Assembly (NCBI GenBank): GCA_964649895.1
Contig: CAZYRX010000001.1
Span: forward strand, 72,041 to 136,040
Length of the DNA stretch: 64,000 nt
Direction: 5' to 3'
Origin: Halanaerobium sp964649895
Lineage (GTDB): Bacteria; Bacillota; Halanaerobiia; Halanaerobiales; Halanaerobiaceae
Shown: positions 52,643 through 61,706 of the stretch, piece by piece
How positions within the stretch are numbered: the first letter of the stretch is position 1
Layout of the letters: the number at the start of each line of letters is the position of its first letter
Notes under the pieces: generated by a model
The model's input: the letters and a program-made list of their open reading frames with translations, nothing else
Databases searched by the model: none
Told to the model about the DNA's origin: nothing
Translations under genes and position numbers: made by a program

Positions 52643-52822
52643 CAATATCCCTCCTTCCTATAAAATGTGACTAAAAAAAAATATATATTAAGTTTTGTCC
52701 CTCTTTACTAATATTAAAAATAAGTGGTCAATTACCTTTGCAATAAAATGCTTTCCTATAATAATAATTTGTTATATTTCAATTATTATATATTTTCTGA
52801 ATATTTAAAATTAAACAAAAAA
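52643..52822 (-). promoter_or_regulatory. Presumed pdu operon control region
   Basis: About 180 bases of AT-rich sequence between the terminator of the two-component genes and pduA. A TTGACC on the minus strand (about 52730-52725) could be a -35, but no good -10 lies 16-18 bases downstream. A weak core promoter is expected for an activator-dependent operon. I could not identify the AraC-type binding sites by eye. Confidence 0.4.
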
Positions 52823-52848
52823 AAGAATGACATAAAATTGTCATTCTT
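52815..52848 (-). terminator. Terminator of the two-component system operon
   Basis: Arms AAGAATGACA (52823-52832) and TGTCATTCTT (52839-52848), 6-base loop, and on the minus strand a run of T. It isolates the regulator genes from pduA, so the pdu genes must have their own promoter. Confidence 0.85.
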
Positions 52849-52889
52849 CAGTAAAATATTTGTCATTTTGTTTGCTTTGCTTTCTATTG

Positions 52890-54512
52890 TTAGCAATTTC
52901 TGTATTCAGAAGGAGATTTGCCCTCATAGTCTTTAAAAACTTTGCTAAAATAACTGGGATTCCTGTAGCCTATCTCTTTTGCTATTCTAGAAATATTAGC
53001 ATCTCTATTTTTTAATTTCCTTTTCGCATCTTCTATTCTAAGTTTTGTTAAATACTCTTTAAATGTAATCCCCATCTCTTTTTTGAATAACCTGCTGAAA
53101 TAATGAACACTTAAATTAGAAGCTTCAGCAGCTTCTGTTAATGTAATGTCTTTTTCATAATTAGACTGAATAAATTTTATGCCATCATAAATAATATTAT
53201 CTTTAAAATCATCTGAAAATTGATCAATCTGATCACTCAATTTAAATAAAAGTGATTTTAACCATTCCTTCATTTCTTCAGAAGTATTAATTTTAAATAA
53301 TTTTTGAGTATATTCATAATTTAAAGGTGAAATATCTTTAAAATTAGCTCCAACTTCAACTGCCGATCTTGATAAAACACCTAAAAGTTCAAGCATCCTT
53401 GATTTTGATAAATTAAAATCATATTCATTGCTAATACACCAGCTCTTAAATAAAGTATCTACTATCTCTGGAATTTGCTTTATTTTCCTTGATTTTAATT
53501 TTTCTACTAATTTTGTTTCTATCTCATATGGATAACCAATATCAGCAAAATCTTTGCTTTTAATATCTTCCCAATGTATAGTTGAATTAACACCTGAAAG
53601 CAGAGAATCCTTTACTGCTGCAATTGCTTCATGATAAGAGCGATCTACTTTTCGGGGGTCATTATAATAACTTCCGATACCAATCGTAATCGTAAAATCT
53701 GTTTTGTTATTAACTTCTTCACACATTTCTTCGCCAATCTGACGCAGCCAATTTTTTATCTGGCGATTTTCATACATATTTCCACCAAAATATAAAATTA
53801 CTATTTTATCACTTGACATTGGAACAACCATTAATGATGGATATTTTTCACCGAAATTTTTAATAACACTAAAAACTTCTTTTTTCATCAGCTGTCTCTG
53901 TACTTCATTTTCACCTGAAGTAGTTCTGGCGAATTTATCAATATCTGCTATCATAACAGCTGAGGGCATATCTTCAATATCAAAAAACTGAGTCCTGCTT
54001 TTTATTTCTTCTATTGTATCAATATTTAAAAATATCAAATCAAAAACAAAAGACATCTTAATATATGGTAAAACCATATTAAGTTTTTCTTTTATGTCCT
54101 TTTTCATCTCTTCTTCTTTTCTGCTGGTTTCAATTTCTTCAATTAAATTTTCTACAACTTCTCTGATTTTCTCAGGTCTTACTGGTTTTAATAAGTATTC
54201 GTCAATATTTAATTCTAAAGCCTTATGTGCATAATCAAACTCATCATAGGCAGTAAGAATTACAAATTTGACATCATATAAATACTCTTTGATCATCTTG
54301 ATAGCGTTGAGCCCATTTAACCCAAGCATTTTTATATCCATAAAAATTATATCAGGTTCTCTTTCTCTGGCCATTTTGACAACTTCATTTCCATTTGCTG
54401 CAAATCCTACAATTTCTATCTCATTGAGCTGAACTTTATCTTCTAGTATAATTCCAAGCGCTTTCCTTTCCAAATATTCATCATCTGCTATCAAAATTTT
54501 ATACAATTTCAC
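52890..54512 (-). CDS. Response regulator with AraC-type DNA-binding domain
   Basis: 540 residues. Receiver domain residues 1-125 (ILIADDEYLERKAL, phosphorylated Asp in IIFMDIKM, LTAYDEF, LLKPVRPEK). A middle region of about 290 residues has a GGDEF-like or PAS-like remnant (VMIADIDKFAR, ITIGIGSYYNDPRKVDRSYHEAIAAV). The C-terminal AraC domain is HYFSRLFKKEMGITFKEYL with RIAKEIGYRNPSYFSKVFKD. Its partner kinase is 36 bases upstream. Likely activator of the adjacent pdu operon (inference from position and from the kinase sensor). Confidence 0.9.
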   Translation of the reverse strand: MKLYKILIADDEYLERKALGIILEDKVQLNEIEIVGFAANGNEVVKMAREREPDIIFMDIKMLGLNGLNAIKMIKEYLYDVKFVILTAYDEFDYAHKALELNIDEYLLKPVRPEKIREVVENLIEEIETSRKEEEMKKDIKEKLNMVLPYIKMSFVFDLIFLNIDTIEEIKSRTQFFDIEDMPSAVMIADIDKFARTTSGENEVQRQLMKKEVFSVIKNFGEKYPSLMVVPMSSDKIVILYFGGNMYENRQIKNWLRQIGEEMCEEVNNKTDFTITIGIGSYYNDPRKVDRSYHEAIAAVKDSLLSGVNSTIHWEDIKSKDFADIGYPYEIETKLVEKLKSRKIKQIPEIVDTLFKSWCISNEYDFNLSKSRMLELLGVLSRSAVEVGANFKDISPLNYEYTQKLFKINTSEEMKEWLKSLLFKLSDQIDQFSDDFKDNIIYDGIKFIQSNYEKDITLTEAAEASNLSVHYFSRLFKKEMGITFKEYLTKLRIEDAKRKLKNRDANISRIAKEIGYRNPSYFSKVFKDYEGKSPSEYRNC

Positions 54513-54548
54513 ACCTCCAGAGTAGATAATAATTAAGATGTTAATTTT

Positions 54549-55647
54549 TTAGTTTTTCGGCAGATTGATTTTCACTTCTGTACCCTTACCTATTTCACTA
54601 TTGATCTCAAGTCCATAATCACTGCCAAAATAATGCTGAATACGCTTATGAACGTTATTGATACCAATTCCAGTAATATGACTTGTCATTTTATCTTTGT
54701 GTTCATTCTCTGATTCCAGAAGACTGCCAACTATGTTATTATTTATACCAATTCCAGAATCTTCAACTTTTAAAATAATTTTATCATCACATATCTCAGA
54801 ATAAATATTTATATCTATTGAATCTTTATCTTTAAAACCATGAATTATTGAATTTTCAACTAAAGGTTGAATAGTCAAAAGTGGTATGCTCATCTCCATT
54901 AATTCATCATCAATATCAATATTAAATTCAAATTTCTCCTGATGTCGCTTTTTTTGAATAGTAATATAATCTTTAACACAGTTTATCTCATCTTCCAGCT
55001 TAACTAATTTTTCTACATTTTTTAAACTGTAGCGGAGAAGATCTGATAAAGCATAAACAACTTCCTCTGTTTCTTTAGCATTCTCTATTAAAGAAAGCCT
55101 CGCAATTGAATTCAGTACATTAAATAAAAAGTGTGGATTAACTTGAGATTGTAATATCTTTAATTTTTTTATTCGTAAATATTCTTCAAGTTTCTTTCTT
55201 GTTCTTGATTCTTCAAGCAGCTCTCTCTGATATATATTAACCAATCCCATTTCAGCAATATAATTAGCTGTAAGTGATAANNNNNNNNNNNNNNNNNNNN
55301 NNNNNNNNNNNNNNNNNNNNNNNNNNNNNNNNNNNNNNNNNNNNNNNNNNNNNNNNNNNNNNNNNNNNNNNNNNNNNNNNATATGGAGTTGTTTTTCCTT
55401 TTTCTCTGGCTCTTTCACCACCCTGAGCATCTGAAATTTTACAGTGATGAAAACCTTTTTCACAGGAACGAATTGTTTTACAAAATGAAGTAAAATTACT
55501 TGTTTTAGTAACAGGTATACCTTCCCTATCAACAATAACTGCAGCAAGCCCTGTTGCATCTGCAAATTTATCCTGAATATTCTGAAGAACTCCAATATTT
55601 ATTACTTCCTGCAAGGAATAATCGTCATTAATTTTAAACACCTCCAA
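54549..55647 (-). CDS. Sensor histidine kinase with PocR-type sensory domain, interrupted by assembly gap
   Basis: The 5' part (55381-55647) encodes the start of a PocR domain (NIGVLQNIQDKFADATGLAAVIVD, FTSFCKTIRSCEKGFHHC, SDAQGGERAREKG). PocR domains bind small diols such as 1,2- or 1,3-propanediol. After 100 N, the 3' part (54549-55280) encodes a LytS/YesM-type kinase: QSQVNPHFLFNVLNSIARLS with the phosphorylated histidine, a second-domain VENSIIHGFKD and GIGINNVHKRIQ. The two parts are in different frames across the N run; this is expected if the real gap length is unknown, so I treat it as one gene. No transmembrane segment is seen, so it should sense a cytoplasmic ligand. Confidence 0.85.
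55281..55380. other. Assembly gap of 100 N
   Basis: Exactly 100 unknown bases, the usual placeholder for a scaffold gap of unknown size. It hides the end of the PocR domain of the histidine kinase. Confidence 0.99.
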
Positions 55648-55752
55648 ATCAATTAAATATTTGAATAATTAATAATATTATAACATTAATTTAGCTAAAA
55701 ATAAATTATTATTAGCAAAGGTTAATTAACTATCACAAGATTGAAACAATTT

Positions 55753-56154
55753 TTAAAGATTAAAATAATTTATAATATGATAACTTAAAAAAGATGTTAC
55801 CCCACATAAAAGACTGCCCCAGATTATATCAATTACTGTAATCATTAAAGGCCAATCTTTAATTGTCGCGTAATTTGTCATATCATAAGTAGAATAAGTT
55901 ATAAAACCAAAAAACATTCCTGCAAATAATGCATACTGCCAGCTTGAATCGGCAACTGCTCTATTAACTACAAAGAAAAGCAGTCCTCCTGCAAAAAATA
56001 AATAAAATATTAAAGCTGCACTGAAATTAAAATTATCTTTCATCAAAAACCCTATCTGTTTTCTATATAAATTTTCTGCAGCAGCCCAAAGCCAGACAAT
56101 ATCAATTCCCAAAAACACTACTGCTGTTATAATGTAATATTTAAAGAAGTTCAT
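55753..56154 (-). CDS. DUF2177 family membrane protein
   Basis: 133 residues with four hydrophobic helices. The family pattern is present: LGIDIVWLWAAAENLYRKQIG, FFGFITYSTYDMTNYATIKDWP and VIDIIWGSLLCG. Function unknown. Five bases downstream of the site-2 protease gene on the same strand. Confidence 0.85.
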   Translation of the reverse strand: MNFFKYYIITAVVFLGIDIVWLWAAAENLYRKQIGFLMKDNFNFSAALIFYLFFAGGLLFFVVNRAVADSSWQYALFAGMFFGFITYSTYDMTNYATIKDWPLMITVIDIIWGSLLCGVTSFLSYHIINYFNL

Positions 56155-56159
56155 ATTTT

Positions 56160-57281
56160 TTACTCCTCATCTTTTTTTATATTTTCCAACTGTCTAACCC
56201 TAATACCAGTCATTACATCTGAACGTGTAATTATACCTTCTAATTCTCCGTTTTCATCAAGCACAATTAATCTTCCTATATCTTTTTGAAATAAAAGTTC
56301 AAATGCTTTAAATAGAGCATCTTCTTTTTTTACACAGTGTAAGTCTTTTTCCATAATTGCCTGAACTGGGGTATTGCTGTATTCTTCCTGTGGAATTTTT
56401 TGAGCATCTTCCATAGTTACAACCCCTACAACTTTGTCATCTCTAGTTACAGGAAATCCTGAGTGCTTATCTTCAAACATTTTTTCTATTAATCGATGGA
56501 CACTTAAATTTACAGGAACTGTTTTTACTTCTTCTGTCATTAAATCACCAACTGTTAAATCGGATAATGCAGATTTTATATTATTAAATTGATCTTCTTG
56601 AGCAGCAGCGACATATAAATAAATCGCTATAAAAACCAGCAAAAAATTCCCTGTCATAAAACCTACAATACCAAAAAACAAAGAAAATCCTTTACCTACT
56701 CTGGCAGCTATTTCGGTTGCTTCACGCAGAGATTTTTTCTGAGCGATAAATGCTCTAAGTATTCTACCTCCATCAGATGGAAATGCAGGAAGTAAATTGA
56801 ATATAGCCAGAAAAATATTTAACTGACCAGTATAAAGTGTTACTAATCTTATATCTTCAATTATAAAATCTGGCGAACCCCATGCTGCTAATAAAAGTAT
56901 CCCCCCTAATATTAAACTTGCAGCTGGCCCACTTGAAGCAATTTTAATTTCTTTTTTTGGTTCTTCTGACATGTCTTCCATATTTGCCAATCCACCTAAA
57001 AGCATCAGAGTAATATCAGTAGTTTCAAGACCATTTTTCCTGGCCACAAGTGCATGTGACAATTCATGAATTAAAATACTTATAAAGAGTAAAACTGACA
57101 TTAAAGCTCCTAGTAGATATGGATTAAATATTAATTCTCTTCTTGCTATATCTGTGTATTCTGTGAGATAAATTATATTACTGCCAAAAGCCCAGGCAAA
57201 AAAAGGTAAGATAATTAAAAGACTAAAATGTATTTTAACAGGAATGCCAAAAATCTGGCCTATTGTAAATGAGCTCTTCAT
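56160..57281 (-). CDS. Site-2 protease-like M50 metallopeptidase with CBS domains
   Basis: 373 residues. Intramembrane zinc protease: LIHELSHALVARKNG (HExxH) and the third ligand region LLPAFPSDGGRILRA. Six or so membrane helices, then two CBS repeats (MTEEVKTVPVNLSVHRLIE and IMEKDLHCVKKEDALFKAF), which usually bind adenosine nucleotides. Such rhomboid-like SpoIVFB relatives cut membrane-bound substrates; target unknown. Start and the stop of the upstream hydrolase gene share one base (TAATG). Confidence 0.92.
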   Translation of the reverse strand: MKSSFTIGQIFGIPVKIHFSLLIILPFFAWAFGSNIIYLTEYTDIARRELIFNPYLLGALMSVLLFISILIHELSHALVARKNGLETTDITLMLLGGLANMEDMSEEPKKEIKIASSGPAASLILGGILLLAAWGSPDFIIEDIRLVTLYTGQLNIFLAIFNLLPAFPSDGGRILRAFIAQKKSLREATEIAARVGKGFSLFFGIVGFMTGNFLLVFIAIYLYVAAAQEDQFNNIKSALSDLTVGDLMTEEVKTVPVNLSVHRLIEKMFEDKHSGFPVTRDDKVVGVVTMEDAQKIPQEEYSNTPVQAIMEKDLHCVKKEDALFKAFELLFQKDIGRLIVLDENGELEGIITRSDVMTGIRVRQLENIKKDEE

Positions 57282-58096
57282 TATATTTCCCCCTCAATTA
57301 TACTGCCGACTCCAGCAAATTTAACTTTATCACCCAATCTTTCTCTAAAATATGAAGCAGCTTCTTTGCCTGTACAGTGGAGTGGATAAATTTCAGATGG
57401 ATCAATTTTTTTAAAAAATTCACTGAGCTCTTTTAATATATTTTTATCAGCTTTCATTAAATGCATACCACCAATAATTTTATCAACATTATCTATTCCA
57501 CTTTTGTCTATAATTTCCGTAATTATATTTTTTACACCCTTGTGGCTGCATCCGAGAATAATAATCAAACCGTTTTTACCTTCAAAATATAAACTCATAT
57601 CATCAGAAAAATCATCTGTTTTATAACCGCTGTTATTTTTACGTTTATATTTCTCATTTAGATAATTTTTTGCATTTTTAATTTCACCAGTTAAAAACAT
57701 ACCTTTTTCTATTTCACTCAAATTTTTTATTTTATTAAAATCTTTAATTTTAGGGCCAGAATAAGATACTGGAGCTAGCCTTTTACCCCTCATAGAATAA
57801 CGATCTATTTGAAAATCAGGATGTGCATATATCTCAAGATCTGTTTTTTGTTCTAAAAGAAATGGAATTCCACCTGTATGGTCATAATGTCCATGACTTA
57901 AAATTAGTCCATCAAGTTCATAAAAAGCTATGTCTAATTCTTCAGCATTATGTTTTAATACCATACCTTGTCCGCTGTCAAACAAATATTTTTTTCTGCC
58001 AAATTCAAGGTATATTGAAAGACCATGTTCAGCCAAAAGCCCCTGTTTATAAACTGTATTTTCCACTAAAATAGTCATTTTTAAATTTAATCCCAT
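57281..58096 (-). CDS. Metallo-beta-lactamase-fold hydrolase
   Basis: 271 residues. Metal-binding motif ILSHGHYDHTGGI, later ILGCSHKGVKNI and YPLHCTGKEA. This pattern is that of the 7,8-dihydropterin-6-methyl-4-(beta-D-ribofuranosyl)aminobenzene 5'-phosphate synthase-like / RNase-unrelated MBL group found in anaerobes. The substrate is not known. Coupled to the site-2 protease gene. Confidence 0.85.
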   Translation of the reverse strand: MGLNLKMTILVENTVYKQGLLAEHGLSIYLEFGRKKYLFDSGQGMVLKHNAEELDIAFYELDGLILSHGHYDHTGGIPFLLEQKTDLEIYAHPDFQIDRYSMRGKRLAPVSYSGPKIKDFNKIKNLSEIEKGMFLTGEIKNAKNYLNEKYKRKNNSGYKTDDFSDDMSLYFEGKNGLIIILGCSHKGVKNIITEIIDKSGIDNVDKIIGGMHLMKADKNILKELSEFFKKIDPSEIYPLHCTGKEAASYFRERLGDKVKFAGVGSIIEGEI

Positions 58097-58150
58097 TATT
58101 AGTCCTCCAGTCTTAAAACAATTACATTTAATTTTTAAATAAGATTAATA

Positions 58151-58414
58151 CTAAATTTCACAGCCACAGCTATTAGATATACTGCAGTTCATAGAAAATT
58201 CCACATTTTCTTCGGTCATTTTATTTGTTATTTTTCCTAACATTTCATAAATTTCATTGCTTCTTCCATATACAATTGTTGATAAGGGATTCTTATCAGT
58301 CTGAAGTCCGGTCTTATCTATGATCTCAATAACCTCTTTTACTTTTTCTCCCACTTTATTCGTGTAGAGAGGATAAAAATTGATTTGACAGGATATAAAA
58401 GGATAATCAGCCAA
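58151..58414 (-). CDS. YkoF-like (thiamine/HMP-binding-type) small protein
   Basis: 87 residues. The sequence ISCQINFYPLYTNKVGEKVKEVIEII and STIVYGRSNEIYEMLGKI is that of YkoF/MTH1187-type proteins, which have a ferredoxin-like fold and in Bacillus bind thiamine precursors. The C-terminal SISNSCGCEI adds two cysteines. Isolated gene in this window; role uncertain. Confidence 0.65.
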   Translation of the reverse strand: MADYPFISCQINFYPLYTNKVGEKVKEVIEIIDKTGLQTDKNPLSTIVYGRSNEIYEMLGKITNKMTEENVEFSMNCSISNSCGCEI

Positions 58415-58446
58415 TGTGATTCACCTCCAGTTAATATTTTGATTTG

Positions 58447-60156
58447 TTAATATAAATTCAATATATTATAAAGATAAACAAAATCATCAAGCAGGACTTC
58501 CAAAATTTCATCTGATATTAAAAAACCTCTTCGCTTCATATAATCAACAAAATCCTCAGTTAATATCACTTCAATATTTGTAGTCTTCTGATTATTTTCT
58601 TTTAAATAATTATCAATTAAGTTGAGGCTGTAATTTTCATCAAACTGTTTTAAGTAATTATTAACAGCTAAAGCCAGATAAGTATTCATATCTCCAGATG
58701 ATTGAATAAATTCAATTCGTTTAAAAATCATTTTTTTAACTGAATCAACAGCTTTTTCTTTATCCTGATGAGGTAATATTGCTTCTTTTTTAAAATAACC
58801 TTCTTTTAAAACATTATAATCCTGTTCAGTTAAATGAGCTGCTGCAAAAAGTGAAAGCCCATTTGGGTTAATTTTATCTATTTCTGAAATTTGATCTAAA
58901 AGCTGCTGTTGAGATAACTTAAACACAGATATACCGGGGTAAATTGCTTTGTCAACTGCACTGCGGTCATTTTTAACCCAATTTTGTAGTTCAGAAAACA
59001 GATTTGTAGTATATGTCATCGGTAAAACGAAGTCTAAATAATTTTTATCAAGCCATAATTTCCAATTTTGTAGAGCTCGATATCTCGCCTCACTAATACC
59101 TGGTATAACATCAGCAGAAATCAAAATATCTGGATTTTCCTTTTTTAAAATTTCTGAAGTGTCTTTAACCATTTGTGTAATTAAATCTTCTCTAAACCTA
59201 TTCCATTCATTCTGTGCTTCTTTATTATTATTTTCTATATCAAAGACATCAAATCCTGTTTTTTCAGTAAATAACTTTATTGTATGTTCATCAAAACCAA
59301 AACTACCTCTATATTCCTCAGGAAAACGAATGTAATCTAAATTTATGCCATCTAAATTGTAATTTCCAACTAAATACTGATATCTTTTCTGTAAATATTT
59401 CCTAACATCTTCTCTTGAAGGACTTAGCCAGGTGGAGTTATGATAGGTAACAATATTGCCTTCTTTATCTTTATTTGCCCATTCAGGATTTTCCTGCAAA
59501 AGTCTACCCGGTTTCCCATGAGTATTTTCATTAAAAACCCAGACCCAGGCATGTACCTCAATTTCTCTTCTATGTGCTTCTTCTATTAAAACCTGGAGAG
59601 GGTCTTCTTCCCATTTTTTAAAACGTGGATCCTGCCTAAAATAATTATTGTTTGGAATAATACTTAAACCTTTAAAAAACACCTCAGGAATTATAACATT
59701 AAAATTAGATTTTTTTGCTCTTTCTAAAAACTCTGCGATATCGTCTCTATTCTTTTTCTGAGAGAGAGTTCTACTGTCAAGCCAGAAAGCCCTAAACTGA
59801 ACTGGTTTAGGTTCTACTGTCATTAATTCTAATTTTTTGCTTAATTCTATAATTTCCTTGGCTTTGGCAGCTGTTAACTCATCATCCATTACCTGATAAG
59901 CATCAGTCATTTCCCTGTTTATAATTTCAAGTTTATTTAAAGTATTATCTATTTTTTTATAATCCACTAATTTATATTTATTTTCTATATTATCTACAGC
60001 TGCTTTTGCTTCTCTTAAAGCTTTTTCTGCATCTCTAATCTTAAGAAGGCTTGGTCTTGGATGAACAGTCTCAAAATATGCAGCTGAATTAATAGAAAAT
60101 ATAATAATCAAAAATATCACTAATGCTAAAATTGAATTGATTTTAATTATTTTCAT
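58447..60156 (-). CDS. Family-10-like glycoside hydrolase (GHL10, DUF187)
   Basis: 569 residues. Signal peptide (residues 1-26). A coiled-coil-like region at residues 35-110 is followed by the TIM-barrel domain: VQFRAFWLDSRTLSQ, VHAWVWVFNENTHGKPG, NLDGINLDYIRFPEEYRG (catalytic-type acid residues) and DFVLPMTYTT. These secreted proteins are thought to act on cell wall or polysaccharide; the substrate is unknown. 21 bases downstream of the binding protein gene. Confidence 0.88.
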   Translation of the reverse strand: MKIIKINSILALVIFLIIIFSINSAAYFETVHPRPSLLKIRDAEKALREAKAAVDNIENKYKLVDYKKIDNTLNKLEIINREMTDAYQVMDDELTAAKAKEIIELSKKLELMTVEPKPVQFRAFWLDSRTLSQKKNRDDIAEFLERAKKSNFNVIIPEVFFKGLSIIPNNNYFRQDPRFKKWEEDPLQVLIEEAHRREIEVHAWVWVFNENTHGKPGRLLQENPEWANKDKEGNIVTYHNSTWLSPSREDVRKYLQKRYQYLVGNYNLDGINLDYIRFPEEYRGSFGFDEHTIKLFTEKTGFDVFDIENNNKEAQNEWNRFREDLITQMVKDTSEILKKENPDILISADVIPGISEARYRALQNWKLWLDKNYLDFVLPMTYTTNLFSELQNWVKNDRSAVDKAIYPGISVFKLSQQQLLDQISEIDKINPNGLSLFAAAHLTEQDYNVLKEGYFKKEAILPHQDKEKAVDSVKKMIFKRIEFIQSSGDMNTYLALAVNNYLKQFDENYSLNLIDNYLKENNQKTTNIEVILTEDFVDYMKRRGFLISDEILEVLLDDFVYLYNILNLY

Positions 60157-60177
60157 TTTTTTCTCCTTATAGAAATA

Positions 60178-61527
60178 TTATTCTTCATTCAAAATTTTTA
60201 TGCAGCCAATCTCCATTAATTCTAAAGCTTCTTCAGCAGAAATTTTCCCTGCAAAAGCTCTTGCGAACTGTTGATCCATTAATTTTATTATATCATTTGA
60301 TTTTTGTTCAAGTAGAGTTAGGTCAGTTGTTTTATCTAGGTTCATCATTAATATTTGTCTGGCATTTTCGGTTAAAGAATTGTTATCACTTGAAGTGTAA
60401 TTGAATTTATTATATTCATTCAATATAGTTCGGTCTATTGTATCCATATCCAAACTATCGGTATCTATTTTGGCAGAAGGAAGTACTCCTGTTAGTCCAG
60501 AAAATTCGAGCTGTGATTTTGAATTTGTTAAAAAAGCTGCAAATTCCGCTGTTTCTTTTTTAAATTCTGCACCCCTAGGAATAACAAGATTCATCAATGA
60601 AGCATTGAATATTCCAGCTTCAGCAGTAGGAAGTGGGGCTAATCCTGTCATATCTCTAATATATTCAGAATCATTTTCTATTCTTTTTAAAAATTGAGGT
60701 GCAGTAATTAATATAGCTAGATCATTTTCCAAATACCTTTCTACTGCTATATTAAAATTAGCTGTCAAACTATCTGATGGAATAATATCATTTTCTGCCA
60801 ATCTTTGATAGTTGCGAATTATTTCTAAAGCTTTTTCTGTATTAAAAGCTGGTTCTAAAGTTCCTTCTTTTTCTTCAAACAAAGTTATTCCTGCTTTCAA
60901 AAATTCCTGATAAATTTTTATTCTCGGCATAAACGCATAAACACCAGTTTTTTCTTTAATAACTTCTGCAGCATCATATAATTCTTTATATGTTTCGGGT
61001 GGTTTGGCAGGATCTAAACCAGCAATTGCAAATATCTCTTTATTATATGCCATGATTCTTGAACTTAAATACCAGGGAAAAGCATAAATTTCCCCTTGAT
61101 ATCTTCCTGTTTCCCATAATTTTTGATAAAATTCCTTACTATAATCTTTTTTAAATTCTGAAATAGGATAAAGAAGTCCCTCATGCAGAAGTGAAGACAT
61201 TAACTCTGGTGATAAATTTACCAGTTGAGGGATATCCCCTCCCATTCTGAACATTAAATTTTGCTTTATAGAATAAAAACTTAAATCCTCCCATTTGATT
61301 TTAATATCAGGATTTTCTAATTGATATTCATTAATTTTCTTTAAAAAATAATCTTCATAATTAGATTTTAAATTAATTGTCCAAAATTCAATTTCTTTTT
61401 TATTATTTTCTGCGGCTGTTGAAAATGAAGAAAATATAGCTATTAATAATAAACAGCTTATAATACTAAGTAAAAATATTTTTTGATGTATGTTATCGTT
61501 TTTTTTGATTTTCATATTTTTCTCCAA
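60178..61527 (-). CDS. ABC-type extracellular sugar-binding protein (family 1)
   Basis: 449 residues. N-terminal hydrophobic signal (IFLLSIISCLLLIAIF, with a lipobox-like cysteine in ISCLL, though not a textbook site). Family 1 solute-binding fold: IEFWTINLKSNYEDYF, GDIPQLVNLSPELMSSLL, YAFPWYLSSRIMAYNKEIF and LAPLPTAEAG. No permease or ATPase gene follows in this window, so it must work with a transporter encoded elsewhere or be an orphan. Next to a glycoside hydrolase gene, which fits carbohydrate uptake. Confidence 0.88.
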   Translation of the reverse strand: MEKNMKIKKNDNIHQKIFLLSIISCLLLIAIFSSFSTAAENNKKEIEFWTINLKSNYEDYFLKKINEYQLENPDIKIKWEDLSFYSIKQNLMFRMGGDIPQLVNLSPELMSSLLHEGLLYPISEFKKDYSKEFYQKLWETGRYQGEIYAFPWYLSSRIMAYNKEIFAIAGLDPAKPPETYKELYDAAEVIKEKTGVYAFMPRIKIYQEFLKAGITLFEEKEGTLEPAFNTEKALEIIRNYQRLAENDIIPSDSLTANFNIAVERYLENDLAILITAPQFLKRIENDSEYIRDMTGLAPLPTAEAGIFNASLMNLVIPRGAEFKKETAEFAAFLTNSKSQLEFSGLTGVLPSAKIDTDSLDMDTIDRTILNEYNKFNYTSSDNNSLTENARQILMMNLDKTTDLTLLEQKSNDIIKLMDQQFARAFAGKISAEEALELMEIGCIKILNEE

Positions 61528-61579
61528 TCTATAATTAATAATATCTGTTTAGATTCACTGAAATATATTTCTAGACGAT

Positions 61580-61605
61580 AAAAGCCTCTCAAATGAGAGG
61601 CTTTT
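61580..61605 (-). terminator. Terminator after the lipid kinase gene
   Basis: Perfect 11-base arms (AAAAGCCTCTC / GAGAGGCTTTT) with a 4-base loop. It lies between the kinase gene and the downstream binding protein gene. Confidence 0.75.
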
Positions 61606-61706
61606 ACCTGGCAGCAGGGCAAAATTGTTTACATTAATTATATATTTTTCTTTCATATATAATATATTTAGTCATAATTTCAATTTATCCTGCATTAATT
61701 TAAAAG

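Noticed and set aside
52643..52822. Cobalamin riboswitch upstream of pduA
   Set aside because: The B12-box sequence is not visible, the region is AT-rich and too short after the terminator.
54549..55647. Histidine kinase pseudogene (frameshift)
   Set aside because: The frame change falls within a 100-N placeholder gap whose true length is unknown, so no real frameshift is shown.
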